Shown: piece by piece, positions 37,216 through 44,948 of the stretch | How positions within the stretch are numbered: the first letter of the stretch is position 1 | Layout of the letters: each line of letters starts with the position of its first letter | Assembly: GCA_022650485.1 (NCBI GenBank) | Contig: JALCPP010000003.1 | Location: 124,001 to 188,000, forward strand | From: Oscillospiraceae bacterium | GTDB taxonomy: Bacteria > Bacillota > Clostridia > Oscillospirales > Acutalibacteraceae | Direction: 5' to 3' | DNA length: 64,000 nucleotides | Notes under the pieces: model-generated | The model's database searches: none | The model's input: only the letters and a program-made list of their open reading frames with translations | What the model was told of the DNA's origin: nothing | Made by a program: the position numbers and the translations under genes

Positions 37216-37917
37216 TTACAAGAAAAAAACAGCGGCGGGCAGACCCAGACAGCACACGGCCAGAAAGACCCAGTCGCTTGTACGCACCAGTACGGGCGCA
37301 AATTCACTTCGCGTTGTTCTGCCGTCAAATCCTTTGGATTCCATGGCGATGGCCAGCTCTTCCGACCAGCGGACCGATTTTACCAGCAATGGATTTAAGA
37401 GAGAGGGGGACATGGGGAACACATGGATTCCCCGCGCGCGGAAAGCGGCTCTGGTTCTTCGATATTCCAGTGCCATGTGGGGGAAAATGCCCCAGGCAGC
37501 CAACAATCCATAGGCAAAAATGGCGGGCACATGAAGCTGTTTTTGGAAAGAGCGGATTAACTCGATTCGATCTGTGGTCAGGGCAAATAAAAGGCCTAGC
37601 CCCGCATAGGCCAGAACCCGGCTGGAAAGAGTCAGCCCGTTCCAGACGGCACTGCTTCCAATGTGCAGAATTTCAGCGCGCACCGGCATGGAATTCCCCG
37701 CGGCAAAGCGGTACCCGGTAAAGAACATGCCGGCGGCCGCCAGAAAGACGGGAAGAAACAAGAGAAGCATGGCTTTTAGCCGTACCCGGGAAACCAGCAT
37801 GGCGATAAGGCTGATGACAAAGGCGGACAGGCTCAGCAGGGGATCATGCCGTGCCGCCAGCAGAAAAGTGACCGCCAGCAGACCGATGAGTTTAAAGGCC
37901 GGATTGAGTGACCGCAT
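37216..37917 (-). CDS. ykoC: ECF transporter transmembrane subunit EcfT (YkoC-like)
   Basis: A 233-residue T-component with about five helices. The two cytoplasmic coupling motifs that contact the ATPases are visible as AFRARGIHVF and AMESKGFDGRTTR (Ala-Arg-Gly type). It couples ATP hydrolysis to tilting of the substrate subunit. It overlaps the ATPase gene by 26 bases and is last in the TPP-riboswitch operon. Confidence 0.9.
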   Translation of the reverse strand: MRSLNPAFKLIGLLAVTFLLAARHDPLLSLSAFVISLIAMLVSRVRLKAMLLLFLPVFLAAAGMFFTGYRFAAGNSMPVRAEILHIGSSAVWNGLTLSSRVLAYAGLGLLFALTTDRIELIRSFQKQLHVPAIFAYGLLAAWGIFPHMALEYRRTRAAFRARGIHVFPMSPSLLNPLLVKSVRWSEELAIAMESKGFDGRTTRSEFAPVLVRTSDWVFLAVCCLGLPAAVFFL

Positions 37918-39319
37918 GCAGTCTGCCTCCTTCTAATTCCCAAATCTCATCTGCAAAATCCAAGGCAAGCTGCCGGTCGTGGGTGGAAAAAATCAGTGCC
38001 GCGTGGTGGTCTTTCACCTGCCGGCACAGGGTGTCCATAATTGCAAGAGTGCTGTTCCGGTCCTGTGCGTATGTGGGTTCATCACAGATCAGAACGCGGC
38101 AGTCGTAGGCCATCAGAGTCGCTACCCCCAGCTTTCGCTGCTGCCCTTGACTGAGCAGATAAGGGGAGAGTTCACGGTACCGCCACAGGTGGATGCTTTT
38201 CAGAATTTTCTCTGCCGTTTCTGCTGCGCCGGCTTTTCCATGCAGACTGGAAAGAATCTCTTCCAGTACCGTGCCGCCCACAAACTGGTCCTGTGGATTT
38301 TGTGTGACGAATCCAATGTGTCCCAATTCTTTGCGGCGCAGTTTCTTTAAATCTTTTCCATCCAGAAGAGCCTGCCCGCCGTAGCGGTACATTCCCAGAA
38401 GGGCGCCGAACAAACTGCTTTTGCCGCAGCCGCTTTGCCCCACAATGGCATATGCGCGTCCACGGTAAAAACTTGCCGTGATACCCCGCAGAATCTGTGT
38501 GGTGCCGTGCCGCAAGGTAAGTCCCCGCAGTTCAAGCACTTTGTTTTGGGCAATTCCGGAACAGCGATGGACCCCGTAGGACCCGCCCGGTACAATGATT
38601 CCCCGTTCTTCCAAATGATGAAAGTCCAGATTTTTGGGGGAAAGCGTTTCAGGCAGCAGGCGGCCCTTCTCCATGATTCGCACGGTGCTTGCCACATTGA
38701 CCCAGTTGTCCAGCCGATGGTCTACGGCCAGAATTCCGACTCCTTTTTCCTGATGGAGCTGCCCCAGCTTTTCAGCAATTTCACTTGCGGAGCGGTCGTC
38801 GATATTAGCGAACGGCTCGTCCAGCAGCAGCCATTTGGGCTGAAGGGCCACCAGACAGGCCAGCATTACCTTTTGGCGTTCGCCCCCGGACAGACTTAAA
38901 AGAGTTCTGTTTTTTAAATGGGCAATGCCGCAGAATTGCAGTGCGGCGTTCAGGCGGGGTTCCATTTCAGACGGGGTGGTGCGGATGTTTTCCAGGCAGA
39001 AAACCAGTTCGTTTTTTACCGTATCCATACAAAACTGTAATTCCGGATTCTGAAACATCATCCCTGCCAGCCGGCAGCGTTCCGGCGGAAGAAGCTCTGC
39101 GGGAGCAATTCCGTCCACAGTAACTTTTCCGCTTCGCAGGATTCCGGCGTTGTGCGGGTACGCGCCGGCGGCCAGATACAGCAAAGTCGATTTCCCGCAG
39201 CCGGAAACGCCGGTCAGCACGGTGATATTCGAAGCATGAAATTCTGCGGTCAGGCCGGGGATGACGTCGTGTCCGTCTTTGAAATAGGAAAATTGCAGCT
39301 GTTCAAACCGAATGCTCAT
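37892..39319 (-). CDS. ykoD: Fused ECF ATPase with two ATP-binding domains (YkoD-like)
   Basis: A 475-residue duplicated ABC ATPase. The N-terminal domain has Walker A GVSGCGKST and signature LSLSGGERQK. The C-terminal domain has Walker A GQSGCGKSS and a modified signature LLSQGQQRKLG. The fused A1-A2 arrangement matches YkoD of the thiamine-precursor transporter. It powers uptake with EcfT and the YkoE substrate subunit. It overlaps the upstream NMT1-like gene by 4 bases. Confidence 0.93.
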   Translation of the reverse strand: MSIRFEQLQFSYFKDGHDVIPGLTAEFHASNITVLTGVSGCGKSTLLYLAAGAYPHNAGILRSGKVTVDGIAPAELLPPERCRLAGMMFQNPELQFCMDTVKNELVFCLENIRTTPSEMEPRLNAALQFCGIAHLKNRTLLSLSGGERQKVMLACLVALQPKWLLLDEPFANIDDRSASEIAEKLGQLHQEKGVGILAVDHRLDNWVNVASTVRIMEKGRLLPETLSPKNLDFHHLEERGIIVPGGSYGVHRCSGIAQNKVLELRGLTLRHGTTQILRGITASFYRGRAYAIVGQSGCGKSSLFGALLGMYRYGGQALLDGKDLKKLRRKELGHIGFVTQNPQDQFVGGTVLEEILSSLHGKAGAAETAEKILKSIHLWRYRELSPYLLSQGQQRKLGVATLMAYDCRVLICDEPTYAQDRNSTLAIMDTLCRQVKDHHAALIFSTHDRQLALDFADEIWELEGGRLHAVTQSGL

Positions 39320-40197
39320 TTTGTGAAAAAGCCGTTCGTAAATTCGTTTTGCATCCGGGCCCGGATGACTCCGGTTTCCACCAGAAAATCAGCCATTCGG
39401 TTCCAGCGTTCCGGTGCAATACGACCCCAGCGTCCTTCCGAATCCAGCAGAATCGGAGCCAGATGCGTTTGACTGCGGATGAGCAGGGAGTCGGTGGCAT
39501 CATCCGGCAGCTGATCGCGCACCTCTAAAACAGTTTCTTTCGGCGCCTGCGCTACTTCACGGTAGGCGCGGTCGAGAACAGCCAGAAATTTTCGCACCGC
39601 GTGCGGCTTTTCTTCCAGAACCCGGTGGGTGGCGGCCATGGCGGGGGCGCAGAAATCGAATATCGGGTCGATATCCCCCAGATTGAAGTAGTTGATTTCT
39701 TTTCCGGCTTCCAGCAATACCTGATTTTCCCAGTTTTCATAAACCCAGGTAGCATCTGCCAGCGTTCCCAGGGTGGACAAGATGTCCCCCACATCCAGAT
39801 TGACCAGTTTTACTTTGGAATAATCGCCGCCGTCGGCGTCCATCACGCGGCGGATCGCCGCATGAAACCAAGCCGGAGTCCAGTGGGTCAGGCGCTTTCC
39901 TTCCAGCTTTTTGGGGCTGGTGATTCCCGCCTCTTTTAAAGAGACAATGCCGGAGTCGCATTTCTGGGTCAGCACCGCCACTCCGGTCATGCCAATCCCG
40001 CGGTTCATACATTCCAGCATGGCAATTTCAGGTCCCAGAACAAAATCTCCGCCATGGAGTTCCATGCTGCCGTGAACTTCACCGAACAATTCCACGTCCA
40101 GACCCGCCTCGGTAAAATAACCGCGCTTCTGCGCCAGCAGGAATCCGGTGTGATTGGTATTTGGAAACCAGTCCAGCACAACCTTTAGTTTTTCCAT
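39316..40197 (-). CDS. NMT1/THI5-like pyrimidine-precursor-binding protein without signal peptide
   Basis: About 293 residues of the ThiY/THI5 periplasmic-binding fold: KVVLDWFPNTNHTGFLLAQKRGYFTEAGLDVELF, later PHAVRKFLAVLDRAYREV. The family binds thiamine pyrimidine (HMP) precursors or, in yeast THI5, makes HMP phosphate. No signal peptide or membrane helix precedes the fold, so the protein should stay in the cytosol. The yeast CCCFC active-site motif is missing. It lies between YkoE and YkoD, where Bacillus has the cytosolic binder YkoF. ATG 40197 lies 10 bases after GGAGG; an ATG three codons earlier is too close. Confidence 0.85.
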   Translation of the reverse strand: MEKLKVVLDWFPNTNHTGFLLAQKRGYFTEAGLDVELFGEVHGSMELHGGDFVLGPEIAMLECMNRGIGMTGVAVLTQKCDSGIVSLKEAGITSPKKLEGKRLTHWTPAWFHAAIRRVMDADGGDYSKVKLVNLDVGDILSTLGTLADATWVYENWENQVLLEAGKEINYFNLGDIDPIFDFCAPAMAATHRVLEEKPHAVRKFLAVLDRAYREVAQAPKETVLEVRDQLPDDATDSLLIRSQTHLAPILLDSEGRWGRIAPERWNRMADFLVETGVIRARMQNEFTNGFFTK

Positions 40198-40202
40198 TCT
40201 AC

Positions 40203-40814
40203 TCATTCCTCCTCATCGTAAACTCTGGCGGTTTTCACCGTGGCGCCGATCGCGTAGCTTTTGACAACTCCGGTTTTGGCAAGACCGTCTCCCGCCAGTT
40301 TGCAGATGATGCCGGAAAAGACAATGGCGCTGAGGAAACGAACCGCCAGCTGGCCTGCCAGTACGGACGGGCTGACCAGATAGTAGCTGAGGTAGTAAAG
40401 CTCAAAACAGAAGATCAGGATGGCCGAAAAAATTCCTGACAGCGACATGGAAAGCAGGTTCCATTTACGGTAGCGGAAAGCGGCAAAAGCCAGTTCCGCA
40501 CCAAGCCCCTGAATGACACCGGTCAGGACTACGGTCATTCCGCCGGAGTTGCCCAACAGCAGTTCGACGGCGGCAGCGAGCACTTCTGTAATGAGTGCCA
40601 CGCCCGGCTTGCGGATGATATACGCGGCCAGGGTTGACGCCATGAACCAGACCCCATAAATCAGTTCAAAGCCGTAGGGCGCGAGGCCGAACGGGGTTAA
40701 CAGCGTGGACAGTGCCAGCCCGCCTTCAAATACAGCCAGATAAACCGCGGCGAAAACTGCGCCCAGAATTGCCATCATGATAACGTCTTTCAATTCCCAA
40801 TGCTTTTGCTTCAC
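40203..40814 (-). CDS. ykoE: ECF substrate-binding subunit for thiamine precursor (YkoE)
   Basis: A 203-residue membrane protein with five to six helices and the YkoE opening WELKDVIMMAILGAVFAAVYLAV. YkoE is the S-component for the thiamine precursor hydroxymethylpyrimidine in ykoFEDC-type systems. Start is GTG 40814, 9 bases after AGGGGG. It is the first gene after a TPP riboswitch and terminator, which confirms the thiamine link. Confidence 0.9.
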   Translation of the reverse strand: MKQKHWELKDVIMMAILGAVFAAVYLAVFEGGLALSTLLTPFGLAPYGFELIYGVWFMASTLAAYIIRKPGVALITEVLAAAVELLLGNSGGMTVVLTGVIQGLGAELAFAAFRYRKWNLLSMSLSGIFSAILIFCFELYYLSYYLVSPSVLAGQLAVRFLSAIVFSGIICKLAGDGLAKTGVVKSYAIGATVKTARVYDEEE

Positions 40815-40833
40815 TTAAAATTCCCCCTAAAAT

Positions 40834-40859
40834 AAAAAAACACTCAACCCTGTTGAGTG
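40834..40859 (-). terminator. Attenuator terminator of the TPP riboswitch
   Basis: 8-bp stem (40841-40848 with 40852-40859) and a 7-base T-run on the reverse strand, between the riboswitch and ykoE. TPP binding should favour this terminator and stop transcription. Confidence 0.88.
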
Positions 40860-40877
40860 ATCCAAGCGCAAAAATAA

Positions 40878-40975
40878 TTCGGTATTCCCTACGATGGCAT
40901 TACCCAACAGGTTCTACGGGTCATGGGCAGTAATCAGCCCATTTCTCAGCCGGTTTCACCGACTCCCCATTCCTT
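40878..40975 (-). ncRNA. TPP riboswitch (THI element)
   Basis: The reverse strand shows the conserved aptamer parts in order: GGGGAGTCGG, the CTGAGA pyrimidine-sensing loop, ACCCGTAGAACCTG and GGGTAATGCCATCGTAGGGA. It is followed by an intrinsic terminator and then ykoE. This directly links the downstream transporter to thiamine status. Confidence 0.96.
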
Positions 40976-41270
40976 ATGATGAATAGGTGCATACAAGTAT
41001 ACAACCATATGCTACTGTAACACGATTTCGGCGCTTTGGCAAGTCCTTTGACAAAGGAAACACGGTTCGTTTTGCGGGGCTGCCATGCTGGTTTTCTTTG
41101 ATTTTATTGTTTTGGGGGATGTTCCTTTCTGCGCTTTTATGGTTGTGCAAAAGCAGGTGCGGCAATGATGGTACGTGTTGACTCGAACAGCGGCGAGCAG
41201 TTTTGAAAATACACAGGGGAAAAGGTGGCTTACCGGAAGTACCGGCTGCAAGTGAAATGAGTAAGTAAAA

Positions 41271-41301
41271 AGTGACGTCAACGTGCGGTTGGCGTCACTT
41301 C
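41271..41301 (-). terminator. Terminator downstream of the larD-like gene
   Basis: 12-bp stem (41271-41282 with 41290-41301, one wobble) followed on the reverse strand by TTTTTACTTACTC. It lies about 110 bases after the aquaporin-like gene. Confidence 0.7.
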
Positions 41302-41336
41302 ATTATGCGCCCATTTGGAGGGCGGTTGGTATGGTG

Positions 41337-41381
41337 GTCCCTATGGGACCGTTATTCATACTCCACGCTTCACGTGGAGTC
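41337..41381. repeat. Two adjacent short palindromes
   Basis: GGTCCC/GGGACC (41337-41342 with 41346-41351) and ACTCCACG/CGTGGAGT (41361-41368 with 41374-41381) lie 10 bases apart. They follow no gene end closely and have no T-run. They could be the foot of a small mobile or REP-like element, or transcript-end stabilisers. Confidence 0.5.
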
Positions 41382-41407
41382 CGGACTATCATAAAATATT
41401 TTAGAAA

Positions 41408-42112
41408 TTACACGAAACCTTTCATGCAAAAAGCGGCGATGACCGCCCCGACAAACGGAGCAATTCCGGGGACCAGCAGACCATACTGCCAGTCGTTATC
41501 CGCTTTGTTTGGGATGGGTAAAAGCTGAAAGGCAAGGCGGGGGCCAAGGTCACGGGCCTGATTCATGGCGAATCCGGTCGGGCCGCCCAAGGCCATGCCG
41601 ATGGCCCAGACAAGCAGGCCAACGCCAACAGGCAGAAGAGTGGGAGCATTGTGGGCAATTCCCAGAATCGAACTGATAAAGATAAAGGTGGCGAAAGTTT
41701 CAACAAAGAAATTCCGCGGCAGATTGCGAATGGGTGGGTTTGTGGAAAAAATATTGCGGATTGCGATTGGGTCAATCTTTCCTTCCGAAGCATGAAACTG
41801 GTCGCCATACACCACATAAACAATCATGGCGGCGAAAAAAGCGCCCAAAAATTCTGCGATGCAGTAAGGAATGACGGCGCTCCATGGAAGATCGCCCAAA
41901 ATGGCCTGGGCTAAAACCATGGCCGGGTTGATACAGACTCCGCCGAAGATGAAAAGGGAGATGGTAATGCCAAAGGCCCATGTTGTAATGGCGAACAGAT
42001 GGCCCGAACCCCTGTATTTACTTTTGCACAGCACTTCGTCACAATGGACGCCCACGCCGAAGACAATCATTAATCCGGTGCCCAGGAACTCTGCGAGGAG
42101 ATGATACAGCAT
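41408..42112 (-). CDS. larD: Aquaglyceroporin-type channel, LarD-like lactate/glycerol facilitator
   Basis: About 234 residues with six helices and two half-helix loops. The first pore motif is normal (CINPAMVLAQ). The second reads MNQARDLGPR, with Gln instead of Pro in the NPA box. The Asp-Leu-Gly-Pro-Arg tail is the glycerol-facilitator type. It follows larA by about 110 bp, as the lactate channel gene larD does in Lactobacillus lar operons, so lactic acid is a likely permeant. ATG 42112 has AAGGAG 11 bases upstream and gives a normal N-terminus; a TTG eight codons earlier overlaps that site. Confidence 0.85.
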   Translation of the reverse strand: MLYHLLAEFLGTGLMIVFGVGVHCDEVLCKSKYRGSGHLFAITTWAFGITISLFIFGGVCINPAMVLAQAILGDLPWSAVIPYCIAEFLGAFFAAMIVYVVYGDQFHASEGKIDPIAIRNIFSTNPPIRNLPRNFFVETFATFIFISSILGIAHNAPTLLPVGVGLLVWAIGMALGGPTGFAMNQARDLGPRLAFQLLPIPNKADNDWQYGLLVPGIAPFVGAVIAAFCMKGFV

Positions 42113-42224
42113 TGATGTAATTGCTCCTTGTTTCAAGAAATTTTTAATGATCCGGCTGGGTGCAGAAACTGCATTCAGCCGGATATTGGTGTTGGAGTGA
42201 CCTGTTAGACAGAATGTTTATTGT

Positions 42225-43496
42225 TTATTGTACAATAACGGAAAGCCCGTCCGGGATAACCGTTACGCGGGCGTTGCTGCCCTGCAGTTCGAAGGCGCGC
42301 GCAAGCGCTTCATCAACGGTTTTCGCAAGTTCCATATGCAATTTGCGAACGATTTCAGGGTCCACAAGGTCGGATACCAGAATAACCGGATGATGAACCA
42401 GAATGCGGGCGAGAATCTGGGAAGTCCACTGTTCCGGCACGGTTTCCAGCCGGGGAGTATGCAGTGCCTGTTCCAGAAAAGCCTTTGGGCTTTCCGCATT
42501 GGCGATGTTGTCGAAAAAGGCCTGTCCGCCGTGTCCGTCGCGGCAGCCTGCCACCATAATGATGACGCCGCCCTCTTTCAGTGTCGCTTCAGCGGCAGTC
42601 ATTCCCTTGACAGCCTGATAGATGTTTTGGTCCAGCGGATATCCTCCGTTGGTGGTAACCGCAATTTCACAGGGAACTTTTTTGACACAGGCAAGGTCGC
42701 GTACAAAGTTGCAGCCCGCCAGATGTGCTTTTTCCAAATCCCCGGCAAAAGAACCAATGATTTCTTTTTCTTCATTGAGAACTACGTTGACGATAAACGC
42801 CAGCTTTGCCGCCCTCGCGGCGTACAGCATATCTTTGTGAACCTCGTTGTTCAAAAGATTTCCGGTGCGGCAGTTGGCAGAGGCAATAAATTCGCCTGAA
42901 TGGTTTGCCTGAATGGTTTTGTAAGAGGAAATTCCGGGCAGAACGGCTTTGCGTCCGCCTGAGAAACCGGCAAAGAAATGGGCTTCAATAAATCCTTCTG
43001 CAATCAGCAGGTCGGCTTCAACGGCCACTTTGTTGATCAGGCAGTCACCGCCGGAGGGCAGACGGCCGACTTTGACCATCGCGCTGTCGTCTGTGGCGAC
43101 ATGCATCACGATTTCTTCGTTCATTGCAATGTCACGCCCGTATTTGGCAATCAATTCCTCCTGCGTAGAAGCGCGGTGGAATCCGGTCGCGACCAGAATG
43201 CGGATTCGTGCATCCGGCGCGGCGGCGCGCAGCCGTTTGAGCAGGATGGGCATAATGATATGAGAGGGCACCGGCCGTGTGTGGTCGGAGCTGATAATGA
43301 CAATGTTTTTCTTCCCTCTTGCCAAAGCTTCCAGCCGAGCGCTTCCAATGGGGTCGTTTAGGGACCGTTCCACCAGCTGTGCCCCGGTCATTTCCGGTTT
43401 AAAACTGCCTTGCTGGGAGGAAAGCACGCCCGCCAGATTTTCTTGTGGGATGTGCGCTGCCAGCGTCTTTTTATCGTATGGTAATGTAATATCCAT
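42225..43496 (-). CDS. larA: Lactate racemase family protein LarA (nickel-pincer enzyme)
   Basis: About 423 residues with LarA signatures: SSDHTRPVP, ATGFHRAST (first catalytic His), EAHFFAGFSGGRKAVLPG (second His and the lysine that anchors the nickel-pincer nucleotide), and IQANHSGEF (Ni-ligand His). It interconverts D- and L-lactate or a related 2-hydroxyacid. The cofactor genes larB, larC and larE are not in this window, so they must lie elsewhere if the enzyme is active. The ATG at 43508 abuts GGAGG; ATG 43496, 12 bases on, is a more usable start. Confidence 0.9.
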   Translation of the reverse strand: MDITLPYDKKTLAAHIPQENLAGVLSSQQGSFKPEMTGAQLVERSLNDPIGSARLEALARGKKNIVIISSDHTRPVPSHIIMPILLKRLRAAAPDARIRILVATGFHRASTQEELIAKYGRDIAMNEEIVMHVATDDSAMVKVGRLPSGGDCLINKVAVEADLLIAEGFIEAHFFAGFSGGRKAVLPGISSYKTIQANHSGEFIASANCRTGNLLNNEVHKDMLYAARAAKLAFIVNVVLNEEKEIIGSFAGDLEKAHLAGCNFVRDLACVKKVPCEIAVTTNGGYPLDQNIYQAVKGMTAAEATLKEGGVIIMVAGCRDGHGGQAFFDNIANAESPKAFLEQALHTPRLETVPEQWTSQILARILVHHPVILVSDLVDPEIVRKLHMELAKTVDEALARAFELQGSNARVTVIPDGLSVIVQ

Positions 43497-43576
43497 AGAA
43501 TGATTCATCCTCCTGTGCTTTATATATCTGCAGCGGTATTGTATATCTAAATCCGGTTGTATGATACCTCATTTTA

Positions 43577-43584
43577 TGTTAACA
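43577..43584. promoter_or_regulatory. Candidate LarR operator between larA and larR
   Basis: A perfect 8-base palindrome TGTTAACA, extended by ATTTGTAACA, sits near the middle of the larA-larR intergenic region. A Crp/Fnr-type dimer would bind such a site. No other palindrome of this quality was seen in the gap. Confidence 0.4.
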
Positions 43585-43727
43585 TTTGTAACACAGTAAT
43601 GCTGACAACATCATTGTGAAAACTATTTTTCATAGCTGTAAAGAGCAGATGAGTTCGACCCCTCCTGACTTTTGCGGAAGGGGCTGGGTACCTGTCTGCT
43701 TTCAATCTTTCCTAGGAGGGCTTTCCC

Positions 43728-44387
43728 ATGACGGATGCAGAGTATCTGCTGTTCTTTCTGCAAAAAAAATATGCTCCGGTGGTCAGAAAGGCAAGACACA
43801 CGTACCTGACCTATTACGGAGTAGAGCAGCAATACACCTATGTACTGAAAAAAGGGGTTGTAAAAACAAGTATCATTATGCGGGACGGGCGCGAATTTAA
43901 CATTGCTTACCTGAAAGCGCCCGATATTATCTCGCTGCTTCGTGACGAAGTTTCACAGTATACGACGGCGCCGTTCAATGTGCGTGTAGAGACGGAACAC
44001 GCGGATTTTTATGAGGTGGAGCGGGTGGCGTTTTGGAAATTTGTCAATCATGACACCAGGCTGCAAAACTATGTGAAGGACTACTACCGGAACCGGCTTG
44101 CGGAAAGCATACACTGCCAGCGCATTATGACCATGAATGGAAAAAAAGGCGCTGTGTGCGGGTTCCTTCTTCTGCTGAACGACCGCTTCGGCGTTGCTGT
44201 TCCGGGGGGAAGGCTAATTGATTTTACGGTAACCAATGAGGATATTGCGGGCTTTTGCGGGATTTCAACCCGAAACAGCGTGAATCGCATTCTTCATGAG
44301 TTGAAAGAAAACGGCGTGATTGAAATACGGCGGCATAAAATATTTATCCGTGACCTTCCTGCGCTTGCTGATTTCATGGGTGTATAA
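43728..44387 (+). CDS. larR: Crp/Fnr-family regulator, LarR-like
   Basis: A 219-residue regulator with an N-terminal sensor barrel (about 25-110) and a C-terminal winged helix (DIAGFCGISTRNSVNRILHELKENGVIEIRRHKIFI). No Fnr cysteines. It is divergent from larA, as the lactate-responsive activator larR is in Lactobacillus plantarum. CTAGGAGGG precedes the ATG. Its leader contains CCCTCCT (43660-43666), complementary to the AGGAGGG ribosome site (43714-43720), which may limit translation. LarR identity is inferred from family and position. Confidence 0.8.
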   Translation: MTDAEYLLFFLQKKYAPVVRKARHTYLTYYGVEQQYTYVLKKGVVKTSIIMRDGREFNIAYLKAPDIISLLRDEVSQYTTAPFNVRVETEHADFYEVERVAFWKFVNHDTRLQNYVKDYYRNRLAESIHCQRIMTMNGKKGAVCGFLLLLNDRFGVAVPGGRLIDFTVTNEDIAGFCGISTRNSVNRILHELKENGVIEIRRHKIFIRDLPALADFMGV

Positions 44388-44452
44388 GCAATAGAATTTT
44401 CCTTTTTCAAGGGCGAAATGATTTTATTTTAAGGCAGCGCGTTTCCATAGTA

Positions 44453-44486
44453 AAAGAGCCGGCAGAATCAATTCTGCCGGCTCTTT
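44453..44486. terminator. Bidirectional terminator between larR and the FAA remnant
   Basis: Perfect 16-bp stem (44453-44468 with 44471-44486), 2-base gap, with AAA/TTT ends built into the stem. It sits between convergent genes. Confidence 0.88.
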
Positions 44487-44528
44487 ATACCCATTTTCAA
44501 AATGTTACAGACGCTTTTTGCGAAAAAA

Positions 44529-44948
44529 TCAGGAGAGAATATTAAGAAGGCTGCCCAGCGTTTCAATGGTGACCTCAATTTTGTCGCCGGGTTTCAGCCA
44601 CTGCTGTTTTTCTTGGGGCATCCCCAGAATCACACCGGCAGGCGTTCCGGTGAAAATGAGGTCGCCGGGCTTCAGAGTCATGAACTGAGAGATGTAGCTG
44701 ACGAGATCCGCACAGCTGAAAAGCATGTCGCGGGTATTGGCGGATTGGCGCAGCTCGCCGTTGACACGGCACTCGATGTTCAGTGACTGTGGGTCAACTT
44801 CATCGGCGGTTGTAAGGTACGGGCCCACCGGTGCGAACATGGTATGGGGAGCCTTTTGGCTGAATGCCGCCGTGGCGTCGATCAGGCCGTTTTTTGTCAG
44901 AAGTCCGAGCCGCGGAGTCCCGCCCAGGCAAAACTGTGCCAGTTTCAT
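44529..44948 (-). pseudogene. Fumarylacetoacetate hydrolase family protein, internally deleted
   Basis: Only 139 codons, against about 280-300 for the family. The N-terminal segment (MKLAQFCLGGTPRLGLL to about residue 33) joins directly to the family's C-terminal third (FAPVGPYLTTADEVDPQSL, FTGTPAGVILGM). The central part with the metal-binding Glu residues and catalytic loop is missing, although the frame is intact. It cannot have normal hydrolase activity. An in-frame deletion is the simplest reading. A GGGAGGAA site still precedes the ATG, so it may be expressed. Confidence 0.75.

Larger units (their letters stand above)
40982..41407. other. Gap rich in small palindromes between thiamine and lactate loci
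   Basis: About 425 bases without a convincing gene. It includes the thiamine operon promoter region (reverse TTGCCA and TACAGT, 17 apart, near 41015-41043), the hairpin at 41271-41301 and the two palindromes at 41337-41381. Confidence 0.55.

Noticed and set aside
41361-41381. Single CRISPR-like repeat
   Set aside because: The palindrome resembles some repeat stems, but there is only one copy, no spacers and no cas genes.
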